The position numbers were made by a program, and so were the translations under genes. From Pseudoduganella namucuonensis (GTDB lineage Bacteria > Pseudomonadota > Gammaproteobacteria > Burkholderiales > Burkholderiaceae_D), in assembly GCF_900116645.1 (NCBI RefSeq), contig NZ_FPBO01000007.1, forward strand, positions 124,001 through 188,000: a stretch of 64,000 bases of DNA, written 5' to 3'. A model generated the notes under the pieces. That model saw only the letters and a program-made list of their open reading frames with translations, was not told the DNA's origin and searched no databases. Shown here piece after piece: positions 34,456-42,858 of this stretch. How positions within the stretch are numbered: the first letter of the stretch is position 1; each line of letters begins with the position of its first letter.

Positions 34456-35820
34456 ATGAACAAGCTGATCAAACAAACCGCCGTCGTATCCCTGCTGGCG
34501 CTGGGCGGTTGCGTCTACCAATCCAGCCATGCCGAGAGCAACGCGGCGCAGGCCGTCTCCAGCGAGACCCGCGCGGTGGGCGCGTTCAGCGCCATCGAGC
34601 TGGCCGGCCCGTTCAACGTCGTCATCAAGGACGACGGCCAGCGCTCGCTGGAAGTGCGCGGCACCCGCAAGCAACTGGACAACATCGAAGTCCTCACCGA
34701 GAACGGCACGCTGATCGTGCGCTCGCTGAAGAAGAACGGTTTCAGCATCAGTTTCGGCAAGAGCGCCGAGCCGGCCACCGTCTACATCGGCGCGGCCGAC
34801 CTGAAAAGCCTGAAGACATCCGGCAGCGGCGACGTGCAAGCCGAGCGCCTGCATGGCCCGCAATTCTCGCTGACCGCCTCCGGTTCCGGAGACGTGGAAG
34901 CCAAGGGCAATGTTGCCAGCCTGGTGGTGCGCGGCAGCGGCAGCGGCGACCTGGACCTGCGCCAACTGCGCTCGGCCAGCCTGAACATGCAGCTCAGCGG
35001 CCCCGGCGACGTGCAGGCCGGCCAGGTGACGCAGGACTTCAACGCCGAGGTCAGCGGCTCGGGCGACCTGGAGGCGCACGAGCTGCGCGTCAACACCGTC
35101 AACGCCATGCTGCACGGCCCGGGCACGGTCAGCCTGCAGGGCAGCAGCAAGGAGATCCGCGCCGAGCTGAGCGGTTCGGGCGACCTGGAGGCGTGCAAGC
35201 TGAACGTGGAGAGCGCGACGGCCATGCTGCGCGGTCCGGGCAACGCCTGCATCGCCGGCAACATCAAGAAGTTCGACGCGGAGGTGCACGGCTCGGGCGA
35301 CCTGAGCGCGCGAGGCCTGTCCAGCAACAATGTGCGCGTGATCCTGGACAGCTCGGGCAACGTGGAACTGTCCGGCAGCAGCACCACGCTGAGCGCGGAA
35401 GTGAACGGCTCGGGCGACCTGGACGCGAAGGAGCTGGTGGTGGCGCGCGCCGTCACCCGCAACCGCGGTCCCGGCAACATCTACCTGAAGAAGGTGAGCG
35501 GCTCGCTGGACGCCGAGGTGCGCGGTTCCGGCGAACTGAAGACCACGGCCGAGTGCGAGAACGTGAAGGTGACCATGAGCGGCCCCGGCCAGGTTCGCCT
35601 GGACGGCAGCACCGCCAGCCTGGACGCCCGCCTGACCGGCTCCGGCAGCCTGGAGGCGCGCGGCCTGCTGGCGAAAAAGGCCGACGTGGTGGTGCGCGGC
35701 CCCGGCAGCGCGGTGGTCAACGTGCAGGGCAAGCTGAACACGGATAACAACCAGAGCGACACCGGCGACGCCGCCCGCGTGGTGATGATAGACCGGGGCG
35801 GCGTGCGCCAGACCAACTAG
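34456..35820 (+). CDS. DUF2807-type solenoid lipoprotein with 39-residue alternating repeat
   Basis: A 454-residue protein with a lipoprotein signal (MNKLIKQTAVVSLLALGGC, lipobox LGGC). After a DUF2807/head-GIN domain start (FSAIELAGPFNVVIKDDGQRSLEVRG), about 16 turns of 19-20 residues follow in which SGSGDLEA-type and GPG-type turns mostly alternate, a 39-residue double repeat. This fits a right-handed beta-solenoid anchored to the membrane. Family members are often linked to surface adhesion; the role here is unknown. ATG 34456 lacks a strong ribosome site; a GTG at 34444 is possible. Confidence 0.85.
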   Translation: MNKLIKQTAVVSLLALGGCVYQSSHAESNAAQAVSSETRAVGAFSAIELAGPFNVVIKDDGQRSLEVRGTRKQLDNIEVLTENGTLIVRSLKKNGFSISFGKSAEPATVYIGAADLKSLKTSGSGDVQAERLHGPQFSLTASGSGDVEAKGNVASLVVRGSGSGDLDLRQLRSASLNMQLSGPGDVQAGQVTQDFNAEVSGSGDLEAHELRVNTVNAMLHGPGTVSLQGSSKEIRAELSGSGDLEACKLNVESATAMLRGPGNACIAGNIKKFDAEVHGSGDLSARGLSSNNVRVILDSSGNVELSGSSTTLSAEVNGSGDLDAKELVVARAVTRNRGPGNIYLKKVSGSLDAEVRGSGELKTTAECENVKVTMSGPGQVRLDGSTASLDARLTGSGSLEARGLLAKKADVVVRGPGSAVVNVQGKLNTDNNQSDTGDAARVVMIDRGGVRQTN

Positions 35821-35840
35821 GCTCCCCGCCCTCCCTTGCA

Positions 35841-35867
35841 ACGCCCGGCCACGCGCCGGGCGTTTTG
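35841..35867 (+). terminator. Rho-independent terminator after the DUF2807 gene
   Basis: ACGCCCGG (35841-35848) pairs with CCGGGCGT (35856-35863), followed by TTT. The remainder of the gap to 36077 is AT-rich promoter DNA of the nag operon. Confidence 0.8.
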
Positions 35868-36000
35868 CTTTTCCGGAGCGAAAACTGGCATTAGGCCAGA
35901 CCAGATGCAATACCAAAACACGAAAATTACTTTTCCTTAAAAAACAATCACTTAACCATCAACAAAGTCCCCTCCACGCCAGTCCACTTCCGAAAATTAC

Positions 36001-36048
36001 AATACCAGTTAAATACCTGTTGACAAGCTGGTTAGGCAAACTTATAGT
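36001..36048 (+). promoter_or_regulatory. Promoter and NagQ-type operator of the nag operon
   Basis: A near-consensus sigma-70 promoter: TTGACA at 36020-36025, 17-base spacer, TATAGT at 36043-36048. Directly before the -35, AATACC occurs at 36001-36006 and 36012-36017; on the minus strand this reads AGGTATT-N4-TGGTATT. It differs by one base from the TGGTATT-N4-TGGTATT box known for the GntR repressor NagQ of Xanthomonas. ACCAG (36004-36008) and CTGGT (36028-36032) also bracket the -35. The first gene starts at 36078. Confidence 0.75.
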
Positions 36049-36077
36049 GCCCCACAGCTCCTCACTTGAAGACAAAC

Positions 36078-36947
36078 ATGATCGAATTCTTAATCGGCGT
36101 CGATGGCGGCGGCAGTGGCACTCGGGTACGCGTCGTGCGGACCAATGGCGTGCCGGTCGGCGAAGGCGACAGCGGCCCATCCGGCCTGCTGCATGGCATC
36201 AAGAACGCGTGGACCTCGGTCGAGGACGCGGCGGACAAGGCGTTCCAGGCCGGCGGCCTGGCCTACCCGGACCGCGAACGCATCGCCATCGGCCTGGGCC
36301 TGGCGGGCGTGCACAACCGCCAGTGGGCGGCCAATTTCGTGACCTCCAATCCGGGCTACGCGGCGGTGGCGCTGGAGACGGACGCCTACACCACCGTGCT
36401 GGGTGCGCACCAGGGCAGGGCCGGCGCCATCATCGCGCTGGGCACCGGCAGCGTGGGCGAGATCCTGCGCACCGACGGCACGCGCAAGGAAGTGGGCGGC
36501 TGGGGCTTCCCGGCCGGCGACGAGGCGGGCGGCGCCTGGATCGGCCTGCGCGCGGTGAACCATATACAGCAGGTGATCGACGGCCGCGCCGAGGGCGGCG
36601 CCCTCTCCGGCGCGGTGATCGCGGCCTGCGGCGGCGAGCGCAACGCCATCCAGGTGTGGCTGGCCAACGCCACGCAAACGAATTACGCGCAACTGGCGCG
36701 CATCGTGCTGCAGCACGCGGACGGCGACCACACCGCGCGCGCCATCCTGGTCGAGGCGGGCAAGCAGGTGGCGCTGATCGCGCAGGCGCTGGACGGCACC
36801 GGCACGCTGCCGATCGCGCTGTGCGGCGGCCTGGGAGAACCATTGCGCGCCTACCTGCCGGTGGACCTGTTGCAGCGCATCGTCCCGCCGCAAGGCGATT
36901 CCGCCGCCGGCGCGCTGCGGCTGATACGACAACATTTGGGGGAGTAG
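36078..36947 (+). CDS. N-acetylglucosamine kinase (BadF/BadG/BcrA ATPase family)
   Basis: A 289-residue ASKHA-fold kinase. Phosphate-1 loop [14 protein letters not shown] at the N-terminus, [13 protein letters not shown], catalytic-region [14 protein letters not shown], phosphate-2 [11 protein letters not shown] and adenosine loop [13 protein letters not shown]. Members of this family next to nagA and nagB phosphorylate GlcNAc (or GlcN) to the 6-phosphate. ATG 36078 is used rather than the TTG at 36066. It is the first gene of a tightly packed nag operon, three bases before the regulator gene. Confidence 0.9.
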   Translation: MIEFLIGVDGGGSGTRVRVVRTNGVPVGEGDSGPSGLLHGIKNAWTSVEDAADKAFQAGGLAYPDRERIAIGLGLAGVHNRQWAANFVTSNPGYAAVALETDAYTTVLGAHQGRAGAIIALGTGSVGEILRTDGTRKEVGGWGFPAGDEAGGAWIGLRAVNHIQQVIDGRAEGGALSGAVIAACGGERNAIQVWLANATQTNYAQLARIVLQHADGDHTARAILVEAGKQVALIAQALDGTGTLPIALCGGLGEPLRAYLPVDLLQRIVPPQGDSAAGALRLIRQHLGE

Positions 36948-36950
36948 GCG

Positions 36951-37685
36951 ATGCTGGAACAGTTGAGCGATTTCCGGCCGGATCACGAGAGCGACACGCC
37001 GCTGTACATGCAGCTGGCGAACAAGCTGTCGGACGGTATCTCAAGCGGCAACTGGCGGGCCAACGAGGCGCTGCCGTCCGAACGCGTGCTGTCGGAAATG
37101 CTGGACATCTCGCGCGTGACGGCCCGCAAGGCGATCGACATGCTGTGCGACCGCGGCATGCTGACCCGCAAACGCGGCTCGGGCACCTACATCACGCCCA
37201 AGCTGGAACAGCCGCTGTCGCGCCTGACCAGCTTTTCCGAGGAGCTGCGCCAGCGCGGCTTCACTGCGGGCTCGCGCTGGCTGCAGCGCGAGATCGGCAT
37301 CGCCGCGCCGCTGGAGCTGCTGTCGCTGGGACTGTCGCCCAATATGCCGGTGGCGCGCCTGAAGCGCCTGCGCACGGCGGACGACGTGGTGATGGCGATC
37401 GAAACCTCGACCATCCCGGCGGCCTACATGCCCAACCCGCACAGCGTCACCGGTTCGCTGTACGGCTACCTGGAAGCGAATGGCACGGTGCCCATGCGCG
37501 CCCTGCAGCACATCCGCGCGGTGAACGCCAGCGCGGAACAGGCCAAGCTGGCCAACATCGCGCCCGGCGAGGCGATGCTGCACATCACGCGCGTGAGTTA
37601 CCTGGACAACGGCGCGGCCGTGGAGCTGACCCACTCCTACTGCCGCAGCGATTATTATGAATTTGTAGCGGAGTCGCGTCGATGA
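36951..37685 (+). CDS. GntR/HutC-family regulator of GlcNAc use (NagQ/NagR-like)
   Basis: A 244-residue repressor. The N-terminal winged helix-turn-helix (PLYMQLANKLSDGISSGNW, LPSERVLSEMLDISRVTARKAIDML) is followed by a UTRA effector domain (LTSFSEELRQRGFTAGSRWL to the end). It is likely to sense GlcN-6-P or GlcNAc-6-P and release the GGTATT boxes found before this operon and the TonB receptor gene. It overlaps nagA by four bases (ATGA). A paralogue is encoded at 54719. Confidence 0.92.
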   Translation: MLEQLSDFRPDHESDTPLYMQLANKLSDGISSGNWRANEALPSERVLSEMLDISRVTARKAIDMLCDRGMLTRKRGSGTYITPKLEQPLSRLTSFSEELRQRGFTAGSRWLQREIGIAAPLELLSLGLSPNMPVARLKRLRTADDVVMAIETSTIPAAYMPNPHSVTGSLYGYLEANGTVPMRALQHIRAVNASAEQAKLANIAPGEAMLHITRVSYLDNGAAVELTHSYCRSDYYEFVAESRR

Positions 37686-38797
37686 GCGATGTAACGATTT
37701 ACGGAAATATCCTGACACCCGGCGGCTGGATCAGCGGCGAGATCGCGTTCGGCGAACGCATCGCGGCGGTCAAAGGCACGGCGGCGCAACCCGACAGCAA
37801 CGGCGACGACTACATCCTGCCCGGCTTCATCGACCTGCACGTGCACGGCGGCGCCGGCAAGGACGTGATGGAGGGCGGCGACGCGGTCCACACCGTCGCC
37901 CGCATCCACGCCCGCCACGGCACCACCAGCATGCTGGCCACCACCATGACCGCGCCGCCGGAGGACATCGACGTGGCGCTGACCGCGATCGGCAAGGCGG
38001 TGCGCCAGCGCGGCAGGAACGAGGCGCGCGTGCTGGGCGCCCACCTGGAGGGCCCCTACATCAACTCCGGCAAGCTCGGCGCGCAGCCCAATTTCGCGCG
38101 CGCCGCCACGCTGGACGAGGTGCGCAGGCTGGAGACGCTGGCGCCGCTGCGCGTGATCACGGTGGCGCCCGAGATCGCCGGCCACCTCGGGCTGGTGCGC
38201 GAGCTGGCCGACGCCGGCATGCGCGTGCAGATCGGCCACACGCTGGGTTCCTACGACGACGGCGTGGCGGCATTGGAGCACGGCGCGGCCGGCTTCACCC
38301 ACCTGTTCAACGCCATGAGCGGCCTGCACCACCGCGAGCCCGGCATGGTCGGCGCCGCGCTGGCCCACGCCGAATACGCGGAACTGATCCCGGACCTGCT
38401 GCACGTGCATCCGGGCGCCATCAAGACGGCGCTGCGCGCCATCCCGCGCCTCTACTGCGTCACCGATTCCACCGCCGCCACCGGCATGCCGGACGGCGAG
38501 TACATGCTGGGCCGGCACACCGTGCACAAATGCATGGGCGGCGTGCGCCTGCCGGACGGCACGCTGGCCGGCAGCACCCTCACCCTGGACCAGGCGCTGC
38601 GCAACCTGGTCGGACTCGGACTCGACCTGGCCGACGCCTCGGCCCGCGTCTCAACCCACGCGGCCGACTACCTCGGCCTGCGGGAACGCGGCCGCCTCGC
38701 GCCGGGCGCGTACGCCGATCTGGTGGTACTGGATCGCGATCTCAAACTCAAAGCCGTTTATATCGAAGGAGAACGTTGTGACCTCAATGATGCTTAA
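37682..38797 (+). CDS. nagA: N-acetylglucosamine-6-phosphate deacetylase
   Basis: A 371-residue amidohydrolase. LPGFIDLHVHGGAGKDVMEG, the metal-ligand glutamate in GAHLEGPYIN, MRVQIGHTLGSYDDG, GFTHLFNAMSGLHHREPGMVGAAL and the catalytic aspartate in VTDSTAATGMP are all classical NagA. It converts GlcNAc-6-P to GlcN-6-P and acetate. The 3' end overlaps the next gene by 20 bases. Confidence 0.96.
   Translation: MSDVTIYGNILTPGGWISGEIAFGERIAAVKGTAAQPDSNGDDYILPGFIDLHVHGGAGKDVMEGGDAVHTVARIHARHGTTSMLATTMTAPPEDIDVALTAIGKAVRQRGRNEARVLGAHLEGPYINSGKLGAQPNFARAATLDEVRRLETLAPLRVITVAPEIAGHLGLVRELADAGMRVQIGHTLGSYDDGVAALEHGAAGFTHLFNAMSGLHHREPGMVGAALAHAEYAELIPDLLHVHPGAIKTALRAIPRLYCVTDSTAATGMPDGEYMLGRHTVHKCMGGVRLPDGTLAGSTLTLDQALRNLVGLGLDLADASARVSTHAADYLGLRERGRLAPGAYADLVVLDRDLKLKAVYIEGERCDLNDA
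38766..38771 (+). promoter_or_regulatory. Ribosome binding site that fixes a GTG start
   Basis: AAGGAG at 38766-38771 is six bases before GTG 38778, inside the end of nagA. The in-frame ATGs at 38787 and 38790 would be too far (15 and 18 bases), so GTG is the likely start of the deaminase gene. Confidence 0.7.
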
Positions 38798-39800
38798 AGA
38801 AGCCCTGTCCGCCGCCGAATGCGTCGCCCTGCAACTGGCGAACGACACGGAGCGCTACGCGGACCTGGGACGCAAATTGAGGAGCACGTCCTTCTCGACC
38901 GCGCTGACGGTGGCGCGCGGCAGCTCCGACCACGCGTGCAACTACATCGCCTACCTGATCATGGCGCGCCTGGGGCGCGTGGTGGCCTCGCTGCCGATGT
39001 CGCTGGTGACCTTGCACAAGTCGCCGCTGATCACCCGGGACACGCTCACCATCGCGGTCTCGCAGTCCGGCCAGAGCCCGGACGTGGTGGAGCCGATCCG
39101 CTACTTCCGCGACGGCGGCGCCACCACCGTGGCGCTGGTGAACGACATAAGCTCCCCGTTGGCGGAAGCGGCCGAATGGGCCATGCCTCTGCGCGCCGGC
39201 AAGGAGCAAAGCGTGGCGGCGACCAAGAGCTTCATCACGTCGCTGGTGGCCGGCGCGCGCCTGGTGGCGCAATGGCAGAACGATCCCGAGCTGCTGGCCG
39301 GCCTGGCCGCGCTGCCGGAATCGCTGGCGCAGGCCGGAGAAGCCGACTGGTCGCAGGCCATCGACGTGCTGGCCCCGGCCAGGAACATCATGGTGGTGGG
39401 ACGCGGCATCAGCTTCCCGGTGGCGCTGGAATCGGCGCTGAAGTTCAAGGAGACCTCGGCGCTGCAAGCCGAGGCCTTCAGCGGCGCCGAGATCAAGCAC
39501 GGCCCGATGGCGCTGATCGAGGAAGGCTACCCGCTGCTGATCTTCGCCACCCGCGGCCCGACGCAGGCAGGCCTGCTGGCCCTGGCCGACGAGATGCGCG
39601 GCCGCGGCGCGCGCGTGCTGCTGGCCGCGCCGGCCGAGGTGGCCCAGCGCGACCTGACCTTGCCGGTCGCGGCGACGCCGGACCTCGACCCCATCGTCGC
39701 CATCCAGGCCTTCTACGTGATGGCGGCCAAGCTGTCCGCCGCGCGCGGCATGGACCCGGATCGTCCGCGTCACCTGAGCAAAGTCACCAAGACCAACTAA
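38778..39800 (+). CDS. SIS-domain glucosamine-6-phosphate deaminase (NagB-II type)
   Basis: A 340-residue protein of two SIS domains, like the isomerase half of GlmS without the glutaminase domain: ALTVARGSSDHACNYIAYL, AVSQSGQSPDVVEPIRYF, VAATKSFITSLVAGARL, then MVVGRGISFPVALESALKFKETS and EAFSGAEIKHGPMALIEEG. In nag operons such proteins (NagB-II) turn GlcN-6-P into fructose-6-P and ammonia, replacing classical NagB. GTG start with good ribosome site. Confidence 0.9.
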   Translation: MTSMMLKEALSAAECVALQLANDTERYADLGRKLRSTSFSTALTVARGSSDHACNYIAYLIMARLGRVVASLPMSLVTLHKSPLITRDTLTIAVSQSGQSPDVVEPIRYFRDGGATTVALVNDISSPLAEAAEWAMPLRAGKEQSVAATKSFITSLVAGARLVAQWQNDPELLAGLAALPESLAQAGEADWSQAIDVLAPARNIMVVGRGISFPVALESALKFKETSALQAEAFSGAEIKHGPMALIEEGYPLLIFATRGPTQAGLLALADEMRGRGARVLLAAPAEVAQRDLTLPVAATPDLDPIVAIQAFYVMAAKLSAARGMDPDRPRHLSKVTKTN

Positions 39801-39830
39801 GCAACCACCGCGCCTTCCGCCCAGCCATCG

Positions 39831-41159
39831 ATGAAGATCAAGAAAATGCTTGCCGCATTGATGGCCCTGGGGCTCGTCATGCCCGCATCGGCCGAAAAGA
39901 TCGAATTCTGGACCTTCAGCATGAAGCCCAAATTCACGCCCTACTTCGAAGGCATCGTCAAGAAATACGAGGCGGCGCATCCCGGCACGCGGGTGGAATG
40001 GGTGGACTTCCCCTGGGATATCATCCAGACCAAGCTGGTGACGCGCATCGTGGCGGGCACGCCGCCGGCGCTGGTCAACCTGAACGTGCCGTGGGCCGAT
40101 GAATTCGCGCGCGACGGCCTGCTCACGCCGGTCGACGCGCTGCTGGGCGAGGCCCGTCCGCGCTACCTCGCCAGCGCGCTGCAAGACCTGACCTTCGGCG
40201 GCAAGACCTACGGCTTCCCGCTGTACAGCAACGTCGCCGTCATCACCTACAACACCGACATCTTCAAGGCCGCCGGGCTGACGCGCGCGCCGCGCAGCCT
40301 GGACGAGCAGCTCGAATTCGCGCGCCGGATCGCGCAGCGCACCGGCAAGGCCGGCCTGTGTCCCGCGCTGTCCAAGATCGACGGCCTGATGATGCAGCAA
40401 GGCCTGCCCGTGATCGCCAACGGCCGCGCCGCCTTCAACTCGCCCGCGCATGTCGCGCTGATCGCCAAGCTGGCCGAGACCTACAAGGCCGGCGGCCTGC
40501 TCAAGGACAGCCTGTTCGCCGAGGACAACTTCCCCGCCGCCATCGACGCCTACAAGGGCGGCCGGCTCGGCATGCTGCTCGCGCCGCCGACGGCCGTGAA
40601 GCGCATCCAGACCGACGCCAGGGACATCTACGCGGTCACCGACGTGGCGCCGGCGCCGCTGGGGCCGACCGGCATCGCCGACGGCGGCTGGCTGATCCAC
40701 TTCGCCGTGCCGGCCGGCGTGGACGGCAAGATGCTGCCCGCGATAGGCGAGTTCGCGCGCTACCTGACCAACGACGAGAACCAGTTGGCGTTCGCGAAGC
40801 AGGCCGCCGTGTACCCGGCGGCGGCGGCCGCGTCGCGCGACCCGTTCTTCATGGACGTGCCGCCCGGCGCGGGAGCGGCCGAGAAGGCGGTATCGGCGGG
40901 TGCCGTGTCGATGCCGTATTCGCGCACCATGTACGTCTCCGGCGTGGAGGACTACGACGAGTTGCGCCGCTCGCTGGTGAAGGCGGTGGAGGCCGGCGTC
41001 ACCGGCCGCCAGGACATCAAGCAGGCGCTCGACGCCGCCGCCGCGATCTGGAACAAGAAGCTCGCGAAAACGCGCGCCGCCGGCCCGCAAAGCGAGCTGA
41101 GCCCCATTTGGGGCCAGGCCCCAAATGGGGCTCAGCTCGCCAACGGGGCGATGCCGTGA
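39831..41159 (+). CDS. Sugar ABC transporter substrate-binding protein
   Basis: A 442-residue periplasmic binding protein (cluster B, family 1) with a signal peptide (about 1-21, ending PASA-EK). IEFWTFSMKPKFTPYFEGIVKKYEAAHPG and the TKLVTRIVAGTPPALVNLN segment are typical of disaccharide/GlcNAc-oligomer binding proteins. The last 22 residues are unusual: 421-437 are encoded by a 49-bp palindrome and are not expected in the fold. Probable ligands are GlcNAc or chitobiose, from operon context. Stop overlaps the GTG of the next gene. Confidence 0.9.
   Translation: MKIKKMLAALMALGLVMPASAEKIEFWTFSMKPKFTPYFEGIVKKYEAAHPGTRVEWVDFPWDIIQTKLVTRIVAGTPPALVNLNVPWADEFARDGLLTPVDALLGEARPRYLASALQDLTFGGKTYGFPLYSNVAVITYNTDIFKAAGLTRAPRSLDEQLEFARRIAQRTGKAGLCPALSKIDGLMMQQGLPVIANGRAAFNSPAHVALIAKLAETYKAGGLLKDSLFAEDNFPAAIDAYKGGRLGMLLAPPTAVKRIQTDARDIYAVTDVAPAPLGPTGIADGGWLIHFAVPAGVDGKMLPAIGEFARYLTNDENQLAFAKQAAVYPAAAAASRDPFFMDVPPGAGAAEKAVSAGAVSMPYSRTMYVSGVEDYDELRRSLVKAVEAGVTGRQDIKQALDAAAAIWNKKLAKTRAAGPQSELSPIWGQAPNGAQLANGAMP
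41092..41140. repeat. 49-bp near-perfect palindrome at the 3' end of the binding-protein gene
   Basis: Arm 41092-41115 is the exact reverse complement of 41117-41140, with a single A at 41116 between (24-bp arms). It is translated as residues 421-437 of the binding protein and ends 15 bases before the permease GTG start, so the RNA hairpin could affect permease translation or mRNA stability. Confidence 0.95.
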
Positions 41160-42022
41160 GCGCGCGCCGCACCACCCTGCAGGCGTGGCTGTTCCTGGCC
41201 CCCGCCCTGCTCCTGCTGGCCGCGTTTTCGTTCTGGCCGGTGGGCTTCGGCTCCTACCTGGCCTTCACCGACTACAGCCTGATACGCCCCACCCACTGGG
41301 TCGGCCTGGACAACTTCCGCTACATCTTCGACAACGAGATGTTCGTCACCGGCCTGAAAAACTCGCTGGTGTTCCTGTTGATGGTGCCTTTCGTGCAGGT
41401 CGGCGCGCTCGGCCTGGCGGTGCTGGTCAACAACCAGTTGCCCGGCATCCGCCTGTTCCGCGCCGCGTTCTACGTGCCGGTGGTGACCACCGTGTCCGTG
41501 GTCGGCATCATGTGGGGCTTCATGTTCCACGAACAGGGCGCGCTGAACTACGTGCTGATGGCCATGCGCCTGGTCGACGCGCCCGTGGGCTGGCTCTCCA
41601 ACGACACGCTGGCGCTGTTCGCCATCATGTTCGTCACGCTGTGGCGCGGCCTGGGCTGGTATATGGTGATGTACCTGGCCGCGCTGCAGGCGGTCCCCGC
41701 CGACATGCAGGAGGCCGCCATCCTGGACGGCGCCACCCGCTGGCAGCGCTTCTGGCGGATCACCGTGCCCATGCTGCGGCCCACCATCATGGTGTGCTCC
41801 ATCCTGTCCGTGCTGGCCGCGCTGAAGGCCTACCAGGAGGTCGACGTGCTCACCCAGGGCGGCCCGATGAACTCCACCTTCACCGCCCTGTACTACGCCT
41901 ACGACCAGGGCCTCAAGCACCTGAAGCTGCCGCGCGCGCTGGCCGCCAGCTTCGTCGTGTCGATTTTCTGTGTCGGCATCGCCATGCTGTGCCTGCGCTA
42001 CCTGAAGCCGAGGCATCGATGA
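41156..42022 (+). CDS. Sugar ABC transporter permease 1 (MalF/UgpA type)
   Basis: A 288-residue, six-helix inner-membrane permease. LQAWLFLAPALLLLAAFSFWP starts TM1; the EAA loop MQEAAILDGATRWQRFWRITVP contacts the ATPase; ends with TM6 AASFVVSIFCVGIAMLCL. GTG start at 41156 in a GTGA overlap with the binding-protein stop; no in-frame ATG gives a complete TM1. Forms a heterodimer with the next permease. Confidence 0.9.
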   Translation: MSARRTTLQAWLFLAPALLLLAAFSFWPVGFGSYLAFTDYSLIRPTHWVGLDNFRYIFDNEMFVTGLKNSLVFLLMVPFVQVGALGLAVLVNNQLPGIRLFRAAFYVPVVTTVSVVGIMWGFMFHEQGALNYVLMAMRLVDAPVGWLSNDTLALFAIMFVTLWRGLGWYMVMYLAALQAVPADMQEAAILDGATRWQRFWRITVPMLRPTIMVCSILSVLAALKAYQEVDVLTQGGPMNSTFTALYYAYDQGLKHLKLPRALAASFVVSIFCVGIAMLCLRYLKPRHR

Positions 42023-42858
42023 ACGCTTCAATCCATCCGCGCGCCCGAATCTCGCTACATTATCTCCTGCACTACCTGGCGCTGTGCGCGATCGCGCTGG
42101 TGTGCGTGTTCCCGTTCTGGTGGACGGTGGTGACCGCGCTGTCCAGCGAGGGCAACATCTTCGCCTTCCCGCCCACCTTCTGGCCCAAGGCGCCCACGCT
42201 GGACAATTTCGCCGAGGCCTTCCGCGTGATCCCCTTCCTGGCGTTCTTCAAGAACTCGGTGCTGATCGCGGCGTTCACGGTGTTCTGGAAGCTGGTGCTG
42301 TGCTCCATGGCGGCCTACCCGCTGGCGCGCATGCATTTCAAGGGCCGCCGCCTGGTGTTCGGCGTGATCCTGGCCACGCTGGTGCTGCCGTCCGAGGTGA
42401 ACTTCCTGGTCAACTTCATCACGGTGACGAAACTGAGCCTGGTCGACACCTACGCCGGCGTGATCCTGCCCAACGTGGTCACCGCCGTCGCCATCCTGCT
42501 GCTGAAGCAGGCCTTCGAGGAGGTGCCGCAGGACTTGATCGACGCCGCCCGCGTTGACGGCGCCTCCGAATGGATGATCTTCACCCGCGTCATGCTGCCG
42601 CTGATCGCGCCGTGGCTGGCGACGGTCGGCATCCTGACGGCGGTGGAGGCCTGGAACGAGTACATCTGGCCCTCCATCGTGATGAGCAAGCCCGATCAAT
42701 TCCCGCTGTCGGTGGGCGTGCTGTACCTGCGCGGCACCTTCGGCAGCAGCACCCGCGTGATCGCCGCCGGCACGGTGCTCACCATCCTGCCGACGCTGGC
42801 AGCCTTCCTCTTTACTCAACGATATTTCATGCGTGGCATGGATGGAGCCGTTAAATGA
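42019..42858 (+). CDS. Sugar ABC transporter permease 2 (MalG/UgpE type)
   Basis: A 279-residue, six-helix permease. TM1 is LALCAIALVCVFPFWWTVVTAL, NFAEAFRVIPFLAFFKNSVLIA precedes TM2, and the EAA loop is VPQDLIDAARVDGASEWMIFTRVMLP. ATGA overlap with permease 1 and again with the GH3 gene downstream shows tight translational coupling. With the binding protein and the ATPase at 45740 it should import GlcNAc or its oligomers. Confidence 0.92.
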   Translation: MNASIHPRARISLHYLLHYLALCAIALVCVFPFWWTVVTALSSEGNIFAFPPTFWPKAPTLDNFAEAFRVIPFLAFFKNSVLIAAFTVFWKLVLCSMAAYPLARMHFKGRRLVFGVILATLVLPSEVNFLVNFITVTKLSLVDTYAGVILPNVVTAVAILLLKQAFEEVPQDLIDAARVDGASEWMIFTRVMLPLIAPWLATVGILTAVEAWNEYIWPSIVMSKPDQFPLSVGVLYLRGTFGSSTRVIAAGTVLTILPTLAAFLFTQRYFMRGMDGAVK

